In this document: positions 7,897-16,795 of the stretch, one piece after another | Layout of the letters: every line of letters begins with the position of its first letter | Numbering within the stretch: the stretch's first letter is position 1 | Assembly: GCF_042432495.1 (NCBI RefSeq) | Contig: NZ_JBHLXC010000002.1 | Coordinates: 124,001 to 188,000 of the forward strand | DNA from: Pseudochelatococcus lubricantis | GTDB lineage: Bacteria > Pseudomonadota > Alphaproteobacteria > Rhizobiales > Beijerinckiaceae | Length of the DNA: 64,000 nucleotides | Reading direction: 5' to 3' | Made by a program: the position numbers and the translations under genes | Notes under the pieces: model-generated | What the model was told of the DNA's origin: nothing | Databases searched by the model: none | Seen by the model: the letters and a program-made list of their open reading frames with translations, nothing else

Positions 7897-8941
7897 ACCG
7901 CGCCAGCGGTGGCCCGGCAAGGACGACGATCACGAAGCGGACCGTCTGCAGGGCCACCACGAAACCGAGATCGACATTGCTGGCGGCGGCGATGATGGCG
8001 ACCGAGTCGAGCCCGCCCGGGCTCGTCGCCAGATACGCCGTCAGCGGGTCAACCCCCAGCGCATAGACCAGCACCGCCGCGAGGCCGCCGCAGAAGGCGA
8101 TCAGCAAGGCGATCGAGGCCAGAATCCACGGCAACGCCCGCATGGCCACGGCGAGTACCTGAAGGGTGAAGCCGAGACCGATGCTCCAGCCCAGCGCGAC
8201 ATAGCCCAGCGCCAGCAGCCACGGCGGCAGGGCGAAGCTGACGAGGCCGAGGCTGTTGAGCAGGCCGCCCAACAGCATCGGCAGCAGAAACGACGCGGAC
8301 GGGAAGCGCAGCAGCCGCGTGGCGGCGAGGCCCGCGAGCACCAGCGCGGCCGTTGTCGCCCATTCGGCGGCCGTATGGGCCGGAAACCACTCCCTGCTGA
8401 CGTGCACGGTTCCCGTCTGCGTCCAGAGCCCCGCGACGAGCGAGGCGGCCAGCGTGACGCAGATCACCCGCAGATATTGCATGAAGGCGACGAGACGCAC
8501 GTCCGCGCCGAAAGCAGACGCCATCAGCACCATCGCCGAGGCCGCGCCGGGCGACGACCCCCATATGCCTGTCGTGCCGGGAAGAACGTTCGTCCGGCTG
8601 ATCTGCCAGCCGAGCCAGCTGCTGGCCAGGATAGTCGCCACCACCACGCCGAGAAACAGCGGCCAGTCCCGCAGGAAAGACGTCACGATCCCCGGCGTGA
8701 TGTCGGCCGCGATCAGGCAGCCGACCAACGATTGCGCAAGGCTGAACGCCAGCGGCGGCACATGCAGCCTGCCGTTCAGAACGCCGACGACGACGCCCGC
8801 CAGCATCGGCCCCAGCAACAGCGCCGCCGGCGCGCCGATGGCTTCGAGCCCCGCCGCCAGCAGGGCCGAGGCCACGAGCAACACGCCCCAGCGGCCGGCA
8901 GTTGGCAAGGCGGCCAAGGCATCAACGGACAAGCGCATCAT
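7859..8941 (-). CDS. AbrB-family (AimA/ammonia monooxygenase-like) membrane protein
   Basis: A 360-aa integral membrane protein made of two repeats of about 150 residues, each with an amphipathic segment and several hydrophobic helices; the repeated G-x-P-x-x-x-LLGPMLAG and P-S-A-SFLLPMLLGG segments mark the AbrB duplication family (Pfam AbrB). The segments GIWGSSPGAASAMVLMA and ATSPGGLDSVAI are the matching conserved loops in the two halves. The physiological role of this family is poorly known; E. coli AbrB is a regulator-named membrane protein and transport is often suggested. It stands alone on the minus strand and its end overlaps prpB by 38 bp. The start could be 8941 or 8938 (two adjacent ATG codons). 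Confidence 0.85.
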   Translation of the reverse strand: MMRLSVDALAALPTAGRWGVLLVASALLAAGLEAIGAPAALLLGPMLAGVVVGVLNGRLHVPPLAFSLAQSLVGCLIAADITPGIVTSFLRDWPLFLGVVVATILASSWLGWQISRTNVLPGTTGIWGSSPGAASAMVLMASAFGADVRLVAFMQYLRVICVTLAASLVAGLWTQTGTVHVSREWFPAHTAAEWATTAALVLAGLAATRLLRFPSASFLLPMLLGGLLNSLGLVSFALPPWLLALGYVALGWSIGLGFTLQVLAVAMRALPWILASIALLIAFCGGLAAVLVYALGVDPLTAYLATSPGGLDSVAIIAAASNVDLGFVVALQTVRFVIVVLAGPPLARFTARRASSGERS

Positions 8942-9135
8942 GTCATCCCGGATTGCGTATCCCGACGCGGGAACAGCACAACAGGCGCGGCGCCGCGACG
9001 CGCCCCTGTCCGCCGCATATCATCTGCCGGCGACCGCCGTCCATAGCCGCCGGCGATGGTCTGCACTGCAACGCGCAGCCGCGCCATAAAAGTGTGCAAA
9101 CACACGCCCGCCCGGCCCGGGCGAAAGCACGCAGC

Positions 9136-9164
9136 TTGACCGCCCACGGGGCGGTGCCTACGTT
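9136..9164 (+). promoter_or_regulatory. Possible sigma-70 promoter of trxA
   Basis: TTGACC (9136-9141), 17 bases, TACGTT (9159-9164). The -35 is good and the -10 matches only 3 of 6, so this is tentative. It would give a leader of about 45 nt. Confidence 0.35.
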
Positions 9165-9216
9165 GAACAACGACCATGCGCTTCGCTGCGCGCAACCCTG
9201 ATCGAGGATAACCGTC

Positions 9217-9534
9217 ATGACAGCAAAGGTGACTGACGCGAGCTTCGAGGCCGACGTGCTGAAGTCGGCCGAGCCCGTCGTCGTGGATTTCTGGGCCGAA
9301 TGGTGCGGTCCCTGCCGCGCGATCGCGCCGGCGCTCGAAGAGATTTCCACCGAGCTTGAGGGCAAGGTGAAGATCGTCAAGCTCAACGTCGACGAGAATC
9401 CCAACACGGCAGCCCAGTTCGGCATCCGCTCCATTCCGACGCTGCTCCTGTTCAAGGAAGGCAAGCTTGCCGCGCAGAAGGTGGGCGCGTCGCACAAGGG
9501 CGACCTCTCCAACTGGATCACCACCAACGCATGA
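9217..9534 (+). CDS. trxA: Thioredoxin
   Basis: A small cytoplasmic disulfide reductase, 105 aa, with the full thioredoxin fold and the active site WCGPC (Cys30, Cys33). Other hallmarks are the buried Asp in VVVDFWAEW, the LNVDENP segment and the cis-proline loop RSIPTLLLF. The start has GAGGA upstream. It is convergent with folC, as in many Hyphomicrobiales. It has no signal peptide, so it is not a periplasmic DsbE-type protein. Confidence 0.97.
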   Translation: MTAKVTDASFEADVLKSAEPVVVDFWAEWCGPCRAIAPALEEISTELEGKVKIVKLNVDENPNTAAQFGIRSIPTLLLFKEGKLAAQKVGASHKGDLSNWITTNA

Positions 9535-9546
9535 TGCCCGCTGGCC

Positions 9547-9652
9547 TATAGCATTTCGACATTTCATTGAAACGCCGAAATGCTATAAGTTTTTGATATT
9601 ACGCGCTTTCTTCACGCAAACCGATCTCCGCTTTGCTTGAAAACGCTCTAGC
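9547..9652. repeat. Bipartite extragenic palindromic repeat, copy 1
   Basis: Between trxA and folC. A perfect 12-bp stem (TATAGCATTTCG / CGAAATGCTATA, 9547-9558 and 9576-9587) with a 17-nt loop is followed by a GC-rich second half ending GAAAACGCTCTAGC. The same plan (perfect hairpin with a TTGAAAC loop, then a second half ending CTCTAGC) is seen at 40027-40130. Elements of this kind are widespread between genes in Hyphomicrobiales. The AGTTTTTG after the first stem may also let it stop trxA transcription. Confidence 0.6.
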
Positions 9653-9761
9653 GGCCTTCGCGTGAAGCGAATCCGGCGCCCGTCCTCGACCGGCGCCGGT
9701 TCCGTTACAGATGCTACTCTACTCGATCGTTATGCCACTCGATGGCGGCGCCGAAACCTGT

Positions 9762-11081
9762 CTACACTGGCGGTGTGCCGTTCGCGGCCAGCACATCGCC
9801 GGCGAGGTAGAGCGACCCGGTGATCAGCACGCGCGGCGGGTGCTCCCACACCGTATTGCGGGTCGATGCCAGCGCCGCTTCCAGGCTGGGGAAGGACGAC
9901 GCCCGCAGCCCGGCCCGGCGGGCGATGTCAGCCACCTCCTCCGCCGGGCGCGCAGCCGCCTGCGCGCGGATCGGCACGGCCAGCACCTCCTTGGCCAGCC
10001 CCTTGAACGGCTGCAGGAAACCGCTTGAATCCTTGGTGCCGAGCGTGCCGCAGACGATGACCAGCGGCGCGGGATTCTTTTCCTCCAGTTCCGCCATCGC
10101 CTCCGCCAGCACGCGGCCGCCGTCGGGATTGTGCCCGCCGTCCAGCCACAAGTCGGCGCCGTCCGGCAGCAGCCTGATCAGCCGGCCGCGTGTCAGCCGC
10201 TGCAGGCGCGCCGGCCAGTCCACCTGCAGCATACCCGCCTCGAAGGCCGATGCCGGGAGGTTGCCGAAGCCCGCCGCCCGGAGTGCCGCGATCGCCGTGC
10301 CCGCGTTCACGTGCTGGTGACGCCCCGGCAGGCGCGGCGGCGGCAGATCGAGCAGGCCCTGCTCGTCCTGATAGACGAGGCGGCCGTTTTCCTCATGCAC
10401 GGTGAAATCCTGCCCGCCGACGAACGGTCGCGCGCCCACCCGCTCCGCCTGCGCCTCCAGCACGGCGGCGGGTTCCGGGTCCTGCGGCGCGATCACCGCA
10501 GGCGCGCCCTTCTTGAATATGCCGGCCTTCTCGGCGGCGATCAGCGTCACGCGGTTGCCCAGAAAATCGGCGTGGTCAAGCGACACCGGCGTCACCACCG
10601 CGGCGGCGGGATGGCTGACGACGTTCGTCGTATCGAAACGCCCGCCGAGCCCGACCTCCAGTAGCAGGACGTCGGCCGGGTGCTGCGAGAACAACACCAG
10701 CGCCGCCGCCGTCGTCATCTCGAAAAACGTGATGGGCGCACCCGCGTTCACCGCCTCGCAGTGTCGGAAGGCCTCCACGAGATCGGTCTCGCTGACGAAC
10801 CGCCCCCCGCCAGGCCGCGCGATCCGGATGCGCTCGTGAAAGCGCACGAGATGCGGCGACGTGTAGACATGCACCATGAGTCCGGCCGCCTCCAGAATCG
10901 CCCGCATGAAGGCGATGGTCGACCCTTTGCCGTTGGTGCCGCCGACATGGATGACCGGCGGCAGCCGCCGTTCGGGATGACCGAGCTTCTCCAGCAGGCG
11001 CTCGATGCGTTCGAGAGACAGGTCAATTGCCTTGGGATGCAGCGCCAGAAACCGCGCCAGCAAAACCTCTGATGCTTCCAT
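9762..11081 (-). CDS. folC: Bifunctional folylpolyglutamate synthase / dihydrofolate synthase
   Basis: Adds glutamate to dihydropteroate and then to folates (Mur ligase superfamily). The 439-aa protein has the ATP P-loop GTNGKGS (about residues 48-54), the FolC signature around FFEMTTAAA and LLLEVGLGGRFDTTN, the SLDHADFLG segment, and a C-terminal Mur ligase domain with WLDGGHNPDG. The ATG at 11081 has GGGAG eight bases upstream. It is the last gene of the minus-strand run trpF-trpB-trpA-accD-folC, and it faces trxA across a palindromic repeat. A 10-bp hairpin sits in its leader. Confidence 0.96.
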   Translation of the reverse strand: MEASEVLLARFLALHPKAIDLSLERIERLLEKLGHPERRLPPVIHVGGTNGKGSTIAFMRAILEAAGLMVHVYTSPHLVRFHERIRIARPGGGRFVSETDLVEAFRHCEAVNAGAPITFFEMTTAAALVLFSQHPADVLLLEVGLGGRFDTTNVVSHPAAAVVTPVSLDHADFLGNRVTLIAAEKAGIFKKGAPAVIAPQDPEPAAVLEAQAERVGARPFVGGQDFTVHEENGRLVYQDEQGLLDLPPPRLPGRHQHVNAGTAIAALRAAGFGNLPASAFEAGMLQVDWPARLQRLTRGRLIRLLPDGADLWLDGGHNPDGGRVLAEAMAELEEKNPAPLVIVCGTLGTKDSSGFLQPFKGLAKEVLAVPIRAQAAARPAEEVADIARRAGLRASSFPSLEAALASTRNTVWEHPPRVLITGSLYLAGDVLAANGTPPV

Positions 11082-11095
11082 TCATGATACTCCCG

Positions 11096-11121
11096 CACGC
11101 GCCGCAGTGGTGCGGCGCGTG
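11096..11121 (-). other. Perfect 10-bp hairpin in folC leader
   Basis: CACGCGCCGC / GCGGCGCGTG with a six-base loop, placed between accD and folC and ending about 15 nt before the folC start. No U-tract follows, so it is not a classical terminator. It could mark mRNA processing or limit ribosome access to folC; this is inference. Confidence 0.5.
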
Positions 11122-11146
11122 GTGGCCGGTCCGGCGAATGCGGGGC

Positions 11147-12094
11147 TCAGGACGGCCGGTTTTCGACAACAGCGGGAATGGCCGCTGCCTCGGCCACCTC
11201 GACCGCCACCTCCTCCGTCTCCGGCAGCGGCTCGACCACCGGTGGCTTGGGCTGGCGGGTGAGGAAACGGCACAGGCGCGCGATGGTCGCCTTCAGCTCG
11301 TGGCGATGCACGACCATGTCGATCATGCCGTGTTCATGCAGGTATTCCGCGCGCTGGAACCCTTCCGGCAGCTTCTCGCGGATGGTCTGCTCGATCACGC
11401 GCGGGCCGGCGAAGCCGATCAGCGCACCCGGCTCCGCGATATGCACGTCGCCGAGCATGGCGTAGGAGGCCGTCACCCCGCCGGTCGTCGGGTTGGTCAG
11501 CACCACGATATACGGCAGCCGCGCCTCGCGCAGCCGGTCGATCACGATGGTCGTGCGCGGCATCTGCATCAGGGACAGGATGCCCTCCTGCATGCGCGCG
11601 CCACCGGAGGCGGTGAAGATGACGAACGGCATATTGCGCTCGACAGCCGTCTGCGCACCCCTGATGAATGCCTCGCCGGCTGCCATGCCGAGCGAACCGC
11701 CGATGAAGTTGATGTCCTGCACGGCGACCGTGACCGGCGAGCCTTCGATGGCGCCGACGCCGACCTTGATCGCGTCCGCGAGCCCCGTCTTGGAGCGCGC
11801 GTCGCGCACGCGGTCCGTATAGCGCTTCTCGTCGCGGAACTTCAGCGGGTCGAGCGCCACGTCGGACAGCGGAACATCTTCCCAGACGCCATCGTCGAAG
11901 GTGATTTTCAGTCGCTGCTGCGCGCCGAGGCGCATGTGGTAGTTCGAGCCGGGAATGACGTTGAGATTGGCCTCGACGTCCTTGTGGAACACCATCTGGC
12001 CCGTTTCCGGGCACTTGATCCACAGATTCTCCGGCACTTCGCGCCGGAACAGCGTCTTGATCTTCGGCCGGACAACGTCAGAAATCCAGTTCAT
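11147..12094 (-). CDS. accD: Acetyl-CoA carboxylase carboxyltransferase subunit beta
   Basis: With AccA it transfers CO2 from carboxybiotin to acetyl-CoA to make malonyl-CoA, the first step of fatty-acid synthesis. The 315-aa protein has the crotonase-like core with NFIGGSLGMAAGE, SGGARMQEG and PTTGGVTASYA. The N-terminal four-cysteine zinc ribbon of E. coli AccD is degenerate: only Cys28 remains, and positions 31, 47 and 50 hold Thr, Ile and Ser in KCPETGQM...VIPGSNYHMR. From memory this loss is shared by rhizobial AccD proteins. The tail after residue 285 is Glu/Val/Ala-rich. It lies 38 bp after trpA and 65 bp before folC. Confidence 0.96.
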   Translation of the reverse strand: MNWISDVVRPKIKTLFRREVPENLWIKCPETGQMVFHKDVEANLNVIPGSNYHMRLGAQQRLKITFDDGVWEDVPLSDVALDPLKFRDEKRYTDRVRDARSKTGLADAIKVGVGAIEGSPVTVAVQDINFIGGSLGMAAGEAFIRGAQTAVERNMPFVIFTASGGARMQEGILSLMQMPRTTIVIDRLREARLPYIVVLTNPTTGGVTASYAMLGDVHIAEPGALIGFAGPRVIEQTIREKLPEGFQRAEYLHEHGMIDMVVHRHELKATIARLCRFLTRQPKPPVVEPLPETEEVAVEVAEAAAIPAVVENRPS

Positions 12095-12132
12095 CGAACA
12101 CTCTCTCCCGGGCTCGCACCCGCACCCGCCGC

Positions 12133-12966
12133 TCAGGCGTTCTGTTTGGCGACGGAGCGCACGCCCTCCGCCAGTTCCCGCACCAGCGCGTGGACCGCCG
12201 GCACCGTCCGCGCCGTCGCATGGCCCTCGGCATCGAGCGAGCTGGCGAGGGCGCCGACGATCGCCGAACCGACGACGACGCCATCCGCGCCGCGGGCGAT
12301 GGCGGCCGCATGCGCGCCGGAGCGCACGCCGAAGCCCACCGCAACCGGCAGGTCGGTATGGCGCTTGATCCGCGCGACCTGCGCCGCGACGGCCTCGAAG
12401 TCCGGCACGGCCGTGCCGGTCACGCCGGTGATGGACACGTAATAAACGAATCCGCGCGTGTTGGCGAGCACCGTGGGCAGGCGCGCGTCATCGGTCGTCG
12501 GCGTCGCAAGCCGGATGAAGGCGAGCCCTGCCCGCAGTGCCGGCAGACACAATTCCTCATCCTCCTCCGGCGGCAGGTCGACGACGATGAAACCGTCTAC
12601 GCCCGCCTCCTTGGCGTCGGCCAGGAACCGATCGACGCCATAAATATAGATCGGGTTGTAATACCCCATCAGGATGATCGGCGTGTCGGCGTCACCCTCG
12701 CGGAAGGCCCGCACCAGCGCGAGTGTGCGCGCCAGCGTCTGCCCGCCCTTGAGCGCGCGCTGTGCCGCGAGCTGGATCGCCGGACCGTCGGCCATGGGAT
12801 CGGTGAACGGCATGCCGAGTTCGATGACGTCGGCGCCCGCTTCGGGCAGCGACCTGAGCGCGGCGAGCGAGGTATCGAAATCCGGATCGCCAGCGGTGAT
12901 GTAGGTTACCAGCGCCGCCCGGCCCTCGGCGCGCAGCGCTGCGAAACGACGGTCGATGCGGCTCAT
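12133..12966 (-). CDS. trpA: Tryptophan synthase alpha chain
   Basis: Releases indole from indole-3-glycerol phosphate and passes it to TrpB. The 277-aa TIM barrel shows the catalytic Glu in DVIELGMPF, the Asp in FTDPMADGPAIQ, the phosphate-binding GFGVRSG and the later GADGVVVGSAIV. The start overlaps the trpB stop by four bases (ATGA), giving translational coupling that suits the alpha2-beta2 complex. It is followed by accD, a gene order common in the order. Confidence 0.97.
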   Translation of the reverse strand: MSRIDRRFAALRAEGRAALVTYITAGDPDFDTSLAALRSLPEAGADVIELGMPFTDPMADGPAIQLAAQRALKGGQTLARTLALVRAFREGDADTPIILMGYYNPIYIYGVDRFLADAKEAGVDGFIVVDLPPEEDEELCLPALRAGLAFIRLATPTTDDARLPTVLANTRGFVYYVSITGVTGTAVPDFEAVAAQVARIKRHTDLPVAVGFGVRSGAHAAAIARGADGVVVGSAIVGALASSLDAEGHATARTVPAVHALVRELAEGVRSVAKQNA

Positions 12967-14216
12967 TCTGCTTCCCCTTCGCGCTTCGCGGCGTTGAGCC
13001 TTTCGGCGATCATGTCGATGTCCTTGTCGCCGCGACCGGACAGGTTGACGACCATCAGGTGATCGCGCGGCCGTTGCGCCGCGAGATCCGCCGCGCGCGC
13101 AAGTGCGTGAGAGGATTCGAGCGCCGGGATGATTCCCTCCAGCAGCGACAGTTGCCGGAACGCCGCCACCGCCTCGTCGTCGGTCGCCGAGAGATAGGTT
13201 ACGCGGCCGGTCTCGTGCAGCCAGGCGTGCTCCGGCCCGATGCCCGGATAGTCGAGCCCGGCCGAAATCGAGTGCGCCTCCGTGATCTGGCCGTCGTCGT
13301 CCATCAGCAGGTAGGTGCGGTTGCCATGCAGCACGCCGGGACGCCCGCCGGCGATCGACGCGGCATGCTCGCCGGAGCTGAGGCCGTGTCCGGCAGCCTC
13401 GACACCGAAAATCTCCACCGACTGCTCGTCGAGGAAGGGATGGAACAGCCCCATGGCGTTGGAGCCGCCGCCGATGCAGGCAACCAGCGAATCGGGCAGC
13501 CGCCCCTCCTGCGCCAGCACCTGCTCACGCACCTCACGCCCGATCACGGACTGGAAATCGCGCACCATGGCGGGATAGGGATGCGGCCCGGCCACCGTGC
13601 CGATACAATAGAATGTATCCGCGACGTTCGTCACCCAGTCGCGCAGCGCCTCGTTCATGGCGTCCTTCAACGTGCGCGCGCCCGCCTGCACGGGCCGCAC
13701 TTCCGCGCCCAGCATCTCCATGCGGAACACGTTCGGCTTCTGCCTGGCGGCGTCCACCGCGCCCATGTAGACGACGCATTTCAGGCCGAAGCGGGCGCAC
13801 AGCGTTGCTGTCGCCACGCCATGCTGGCCCGCGCCCGTCTCCGCGATGATGCGCGTCTTGCCCATGCGCCGCGCCAGCATGATCTGGCCGAGCACGTTGT
13901 TGACCTTGTGCGAACCCGTGTGGTTGAGTTCCTCGCGCTTCAGATAGATCTTCGCGCCCTTCCCCTCGCCTGCGCCCGCGCGCACCGCCTCGGTCAGGCG
14001 CTCGGCGTAATAGAGAGGGCTCGGCCGGCCGACATAATGGGCTTGATACTGCGCAAGCTCACGCGCGAAATCGGGGTCGGCACGCGCCTCTTCGTAGGCT
14101 TTCTCCAGCGACAGGATGAGCGGCATCAGCGTCTCGGCCACGAACCGGCCGCCGAAAATGCCGAAATGGCCGTGCTCGTCCGGCCCCGACGTATAAGAAT
14201 TCAGCTTGTTGCTCAC
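12963..14216 (-). CDS. trpB: Tryptophan synthase beta chain
   Basis: PLP enzyme joining indole and serine to tryptophan. The 417-aa protein has the PLP lysine in LNHTGSHKVNN, the ETGAGQHGVA loop, the phosphate-binding GGGSNAMG and a C-terminal LSGRGDKD. The start codon is GTG at 14216 with GAGGA about ten bases upstream. The beta chain is the standard TrpB1 type, which fits with trpA directly downstream. A 70-bp gap separates it from trpF and holds a 15-bp palindrome (14244-14258) without a U-tract. Confidence 0.97.
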   Translation of the reverse strand: MSNKLNSYTSGPDEHGHFGIFGGRFVAETLMPLILSLEKAYEEARADPDFARELAQYQAHYVGRPSPLYYAERLTEAVRAGAGEGKGAKIYLKREELNHTGSHKVNNVLGQIMLARRMGKTRIIAETGAGQHGVATATLCARFGLKCVVYMGAVDAARQKPNVFRMEMLGAEVRPVQAGARTLKDAMNEALRDWVTNVADTFYCIGTVAGPHPYPAMVRDFQSVIGREVREQVLAQEGRLPDSLVACIGGGSNAMGLFHPFLDEQSVEIFGVEAAGHGLSSGEHAASIAGGRPGVLHGNRTYLLMDDDGQITEAHSISAGLDYPGIGPEHAWLHETGRVTYLSATDDEAVAAFRQLSLLEGIIPALESSHALARAADLAAQRPRDHLMVVNLSGRGDKDIDMIAERLNAAKREGEAE

Positions 14217-14286
14217 GCTGTCGTGTCCTCGGGATCAGTTTTTTCGGGAAGCGTCGCTTCCATTGGTTCAGGAGTCGGACATACTG

Positions 14287-14997
14287 TTATTGCCCGACCA
14301 TGTCCAATGCTTCCCGCGCCGCGCGGACGAACGCCGCTATCCGCGCTGCATCCTTGACGCCGGGCGCCGACTCGACCCCCGACGAGACGTCGACGCCTTG
14401 GGGGCGCACGAGGCGGATCGCGTCGGCGACATTGTCGGCATGAAGCCCGCCGGACAGCAGAAACGGCACGCCGAAGCGCTCCCCGGCGATGAGACGGTGG
14501 TCGAAGGGAATGCCGTTGCCACCTGGCAACACCGCGTCCGCCGCCGGCTTCGCGTCGAGCAGCAGGCTGTCCGCACCCTCCGCGAAACGGTGTGCCCGCG
14601 CGACATCCCCGGCGCTGCCGACGCCCAGCGCCTTCATCACGCCGCCCTTGAAACGCTCGCGCACCGCCGCCACGCGCTCCGGCGTTTCGCCGCCATGCAG
14701 CTGCAGCCAGTCCGGCGCGATGGCATCGATAATTGCCTCAAGATCGGCGTCCGATGCGTCGACGGTCAGCGCCACGATCCCGGCGCCGGGCGCGAGGCGC
14801 CGCGCCAGCGCGGTGAGTTCCGCCGCCTCGCGATGGCCGACATAGCGCGGACTTTTCGGAAAGAAGACGAAACCGAGCAGATCGGCGCCGGCCGCCACGG
14901 CGGCTTCCACCGCCTGCGGGGTGTTCAGCCCGCAAATCTTGATCAGCAGGCTGGCTTTCTGCACCGGCAGACCCCGCGTGTCAGCGGGCATTGGCAT
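14287..14997 (-). CDS. trpF: Phosphoribosylanthranilate isomerase
   Basis: Amadori rearrangement of N-(5-phosphoribosyl)anthranilate in tryptophan synthesis. The 236-aa beta/alpha barrel has the catalytic Cys in KICGL near the N-terminus, LQLHGGETPE, the catalytic Asp in VDASDADLE, and the phosphate-binding LLSGGL and DVSSGVE. The start at 14997 overlaps the end of the upstream LapA-like gene by 17 bp. Met at 14991 or a GTG at residue 12 are alternatives, because the first dozen residues are not part of the barrel. Confidence 0.95.
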   Translation of the reverse strand: MPMPADTRGLPVQKASLLIKICGLNTPQAVEAAVAAGADLLGFVFFPKSPRYVGHREAAELTALARRLAPGAGIVALTVDASDADLEAIIDAIAPDWLQLHGGETPERVAAVRERFKGGVMKALGVGSAGDVARAHRFAEGADSLLLDAKPAADAVLPGGNGIPFDHRLIAGERFGVPFLLSGGLHADNVADAIRLVRPQGVDVSSGVESAPGVKDAARIAAFVRAAREALDMVGQ

Positions 14998-15346
14998 GCG
15001 TCGGCAACGCCAGCGCGCCGCCGGAGGATGCGCCGCCCGCAGCCTGGGCGCTGCCGGCCTGCCGCGCGGTGGCCTCCGCCTTCACGCGATCGAGTTCACG
15101 CGCGCGCAGGCGGGCGGCGCGGCGATAATAGCCCTGCGACCACCAGACGGCGAAGCCGCCCAGCAGCACGCCGACGGCAACAGCCGTCAGGATGATGACA
15201 AACAGCGGCGCCGAGAATGCGACCAGCGGCGCAGCGCCGGAAAATGGATCGAGCGACACCTGCACGGGCGTGCGATTGGCGACCGACAGCAGGACAATCA
15301 CCACCGTCAGCGGCAGAATGATCAGGATTCTGATTAGCGTCTTCAC
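14981..15346 (-). CDS. LapA-family (DUF1049) inner-membrane protein
   Basis: A 121-aa protein with two membrane helices (about residues 5-22 and 45-70) joined by a short loop, then a basic, Ala-rich cytoplasmic tail. The pattern VANRTPVQVSLDPF between the helices is the LapA-domain signature. LapA (YciS) of E. coli helps lipopolysaccharide assembly together with LapB; no lapB is seen here, so the exact role is uncertain. It sits between ihfB and trpF in a conserved run, overlapping trpF by 17 bp. Confidence 0.82.
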   Translation of the reverse strand: MKTLIRILIILPLTVVIVLLSVANRTPVQVSLDPFSGAAPLVAFSAPLFVIILTAVAVGVLLGGFAVWWSQGYYRRAARLRARELDRVKAEATARQAGSAQAAGGASSGGALALPTHANAR

Positions 15347-15376
15347 CGCGCGTACCCTGCTGTTGCCTGCGCCCTG

Positions 15377-15721
15377 CTACTTGCCTGCCGACGAACGACG
15401 GACGGTTTCGGCGGCCTCGTCGCCATCGCCGAGCGCTTCCCGCCCCCCGTTCAGGCGCAGTCGCATTTCCTTTCCGGTCTTGAACACCGGAATCATCTTG
15501 GCGTCAACCTCGACAGTCTCGCCGGTGCGCGGATTGCGGCCGACCCGCGCCTCACGCTTCTTGACCGAAAACGCTCCAAAGCCGCGCAGCTCCACCCGAT
15601 CGCCGCGGGTCAGCGCACGTGTGATCTCTTCCAGTATGGCATTGACGATATTCTCGACGTCACGCTGGTAGAGATGGGGATTTTGCTCCGCAATCCGCAG
15701 AACGAGTTCGGATTTGATCAT
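15377..15721 (-). CDS. ihfB: Integration host factor subunit beta
   Basis: DNA-bending nucleoid protein that pairs with IhfA. The 114-aa product starts MIKSELV and contains the HU/IHF core RVELRGFGAFSVKKR and the DNA-contacting arm RVGRNPRTGE with its intercalating proline, followed by KTGKEMR. The C-terminal tail is longer than in E. coli. I chose the ATG at 15721; a GTG three codons upstream is possible. The adjacent SppA and LapA genes are usual neighbours. Confidence 0.95.
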   Translation of the reverse strand: MIKSELVLRIAEQNPHLYQRDVENIVNAILEEITRALTRGDRVELRGFGAFSVKKREARVGRNPRTGETVEVDAKMIPVFKTGKEMRLRLNGGREALGDGDEAAETVRRSSAGK

Positions 15722-15778
15722 CAACCCCACTCTTGCTTTAGCTCAAATGCTTGCCAAGGGTATATACTTGAAACAATA

Positions 15779-16795
15779 CTAGTTTTCGACTTCAGGGTGC
15801 CAGAGCGCAAGCAGGCCGTCAAGCCGCCGCACGCCGGCACCGGCATCCAGACCGCCGAAAAACGCTGCAAGCCTTTCAAAACCCGCGGCCTGCGCCACCA
15901 GTGTCGCACCGCTGAGGAAGCCGAAGCTGCGGTCCCGCAGGCTCCGCCTCCATTCCCGCAGCGGCAGGCCCTCGGCAACGCCGCGCTCGCGGGCCAGCCA
16001 GGCCACCGCCTCGCGCTCGCCGCCGAGTTCGTCGACGAGCCGGAGATCGACGCCTTGCCGCCCGGTGAACACCCGCCCGTCGGCCACCCGCGCGAGGCCA
16101 GCATCATCGTAGCCGCGCCGTTCGCGCACGAGGCGCTTGAACCAGTCGAAGCTGTCGCGCACCAGGCTCTCCAGCGCCGCGCGCGCCTCCGGCGACGTGG
16201 GCGAGAACCCGTTGGGCGCCGCCTTCAGCGGGCTTGACTTGACCTCCTCGACGCTGACGCCGACGCTGTCGAGCAGGCCCGTTACATTCGGAAACTGGAA
16301 CAGCACACCGATCGACCCGACGAGCGACGTCTCGCGCGCCACGATCCGGTCGGCGCCGAGTGCCGCGATATAGCCGCCGGACGCCGCGAGCGTGTCCACC
16401 ACCGCGACCACGGGCTTCTCCGCAGCGAGACGGCGCAACGCCTCATGCAGTGCCTCGGACCCCGCCGTGGTGCCGCCGGGGCTGTCGATGCGCAGGATCA
16501 CTGCCTGCACGGCCGAACTCTTGCGCACATCGCCGATGAGATCGAGCGTGCGCTGGTCGCCCGTGATGAGGCCGTCAATCGTCACCCGCGCGACGTGCGG
16601 GCGCGAGGCGGAAAGGCCGCCCTCCCGTAGCGAAAAGCCCGCCACGACAGCCACCGCGATCAGTGCCACGAACGCCAGCGCCCGCCAGAGGGTGACGCGG
16701 CCACGCAAGCGGCGGCGATCGGCGATAAGGTCGGCTTCGTAACCCATGTCCATCCCGAAACGGCGGGCCGCCATCCGGCCCTCGATCCGCCGCAA
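15779..16795 (-). CDS. sppA: Signal peptide peptidase SppA (short form)
   Basis: Membrane-bound serine protease that degrades cleaved signal peptides. At 338 aa it has a single protease domain, unlike the duplicated E. coli enzyme. One membrane helix lies at about residues 38-56. The nucleophile is Ser139 in LAASGGYIA, and the general base is probably Lys191 in SPLKAAPNG; DSPGG (104-108) and GSIGVL are also conserved. Several Met codons near the N-terminus (residues 8, 15, 17) make the exact start unsure. It lies 57 bp upstream of ihfB and downstream of rpsA with its terminator. Confidence 0.93.
   Translation of the reverse strand: MRRIEGRMAARRFGMDMGYEADLIADRRRLRGRVTLWRALAFVALIAVAVVAGFSLREGGLSASRPHVARVTIDGLITGDQRTLDLIGDVRKSSAVQAVILRIDSPGGTTAGSEALHEALRRLAAEKPVVAVVDTLAASGGYIAALGADRIVARETSLVGSIGVLFQFPNVTGLLDSVGVSVEEVKSSPLKAAPNGFSPTSPEARAALESLVRDSFDWFKRLVRERRGYDDAGLARVADGRVFTGRQGVDLRLVDELGGEREAVAWLARERGVAEGLPLREWRRSLRDRSFGFLSGATLVAQAAGFERLAAFFGGLDAGAGVRRLDGLLALWHPEVEN

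Noticed and set aside
14244..14258. Attenuator or terminator between trpF and trpB
   Set aside because: The palindrome GGAAGCG-CGCTTCC is followed by A-runs, not U-runs, in the transcript, and no leader peptide with Trp codons is seen.
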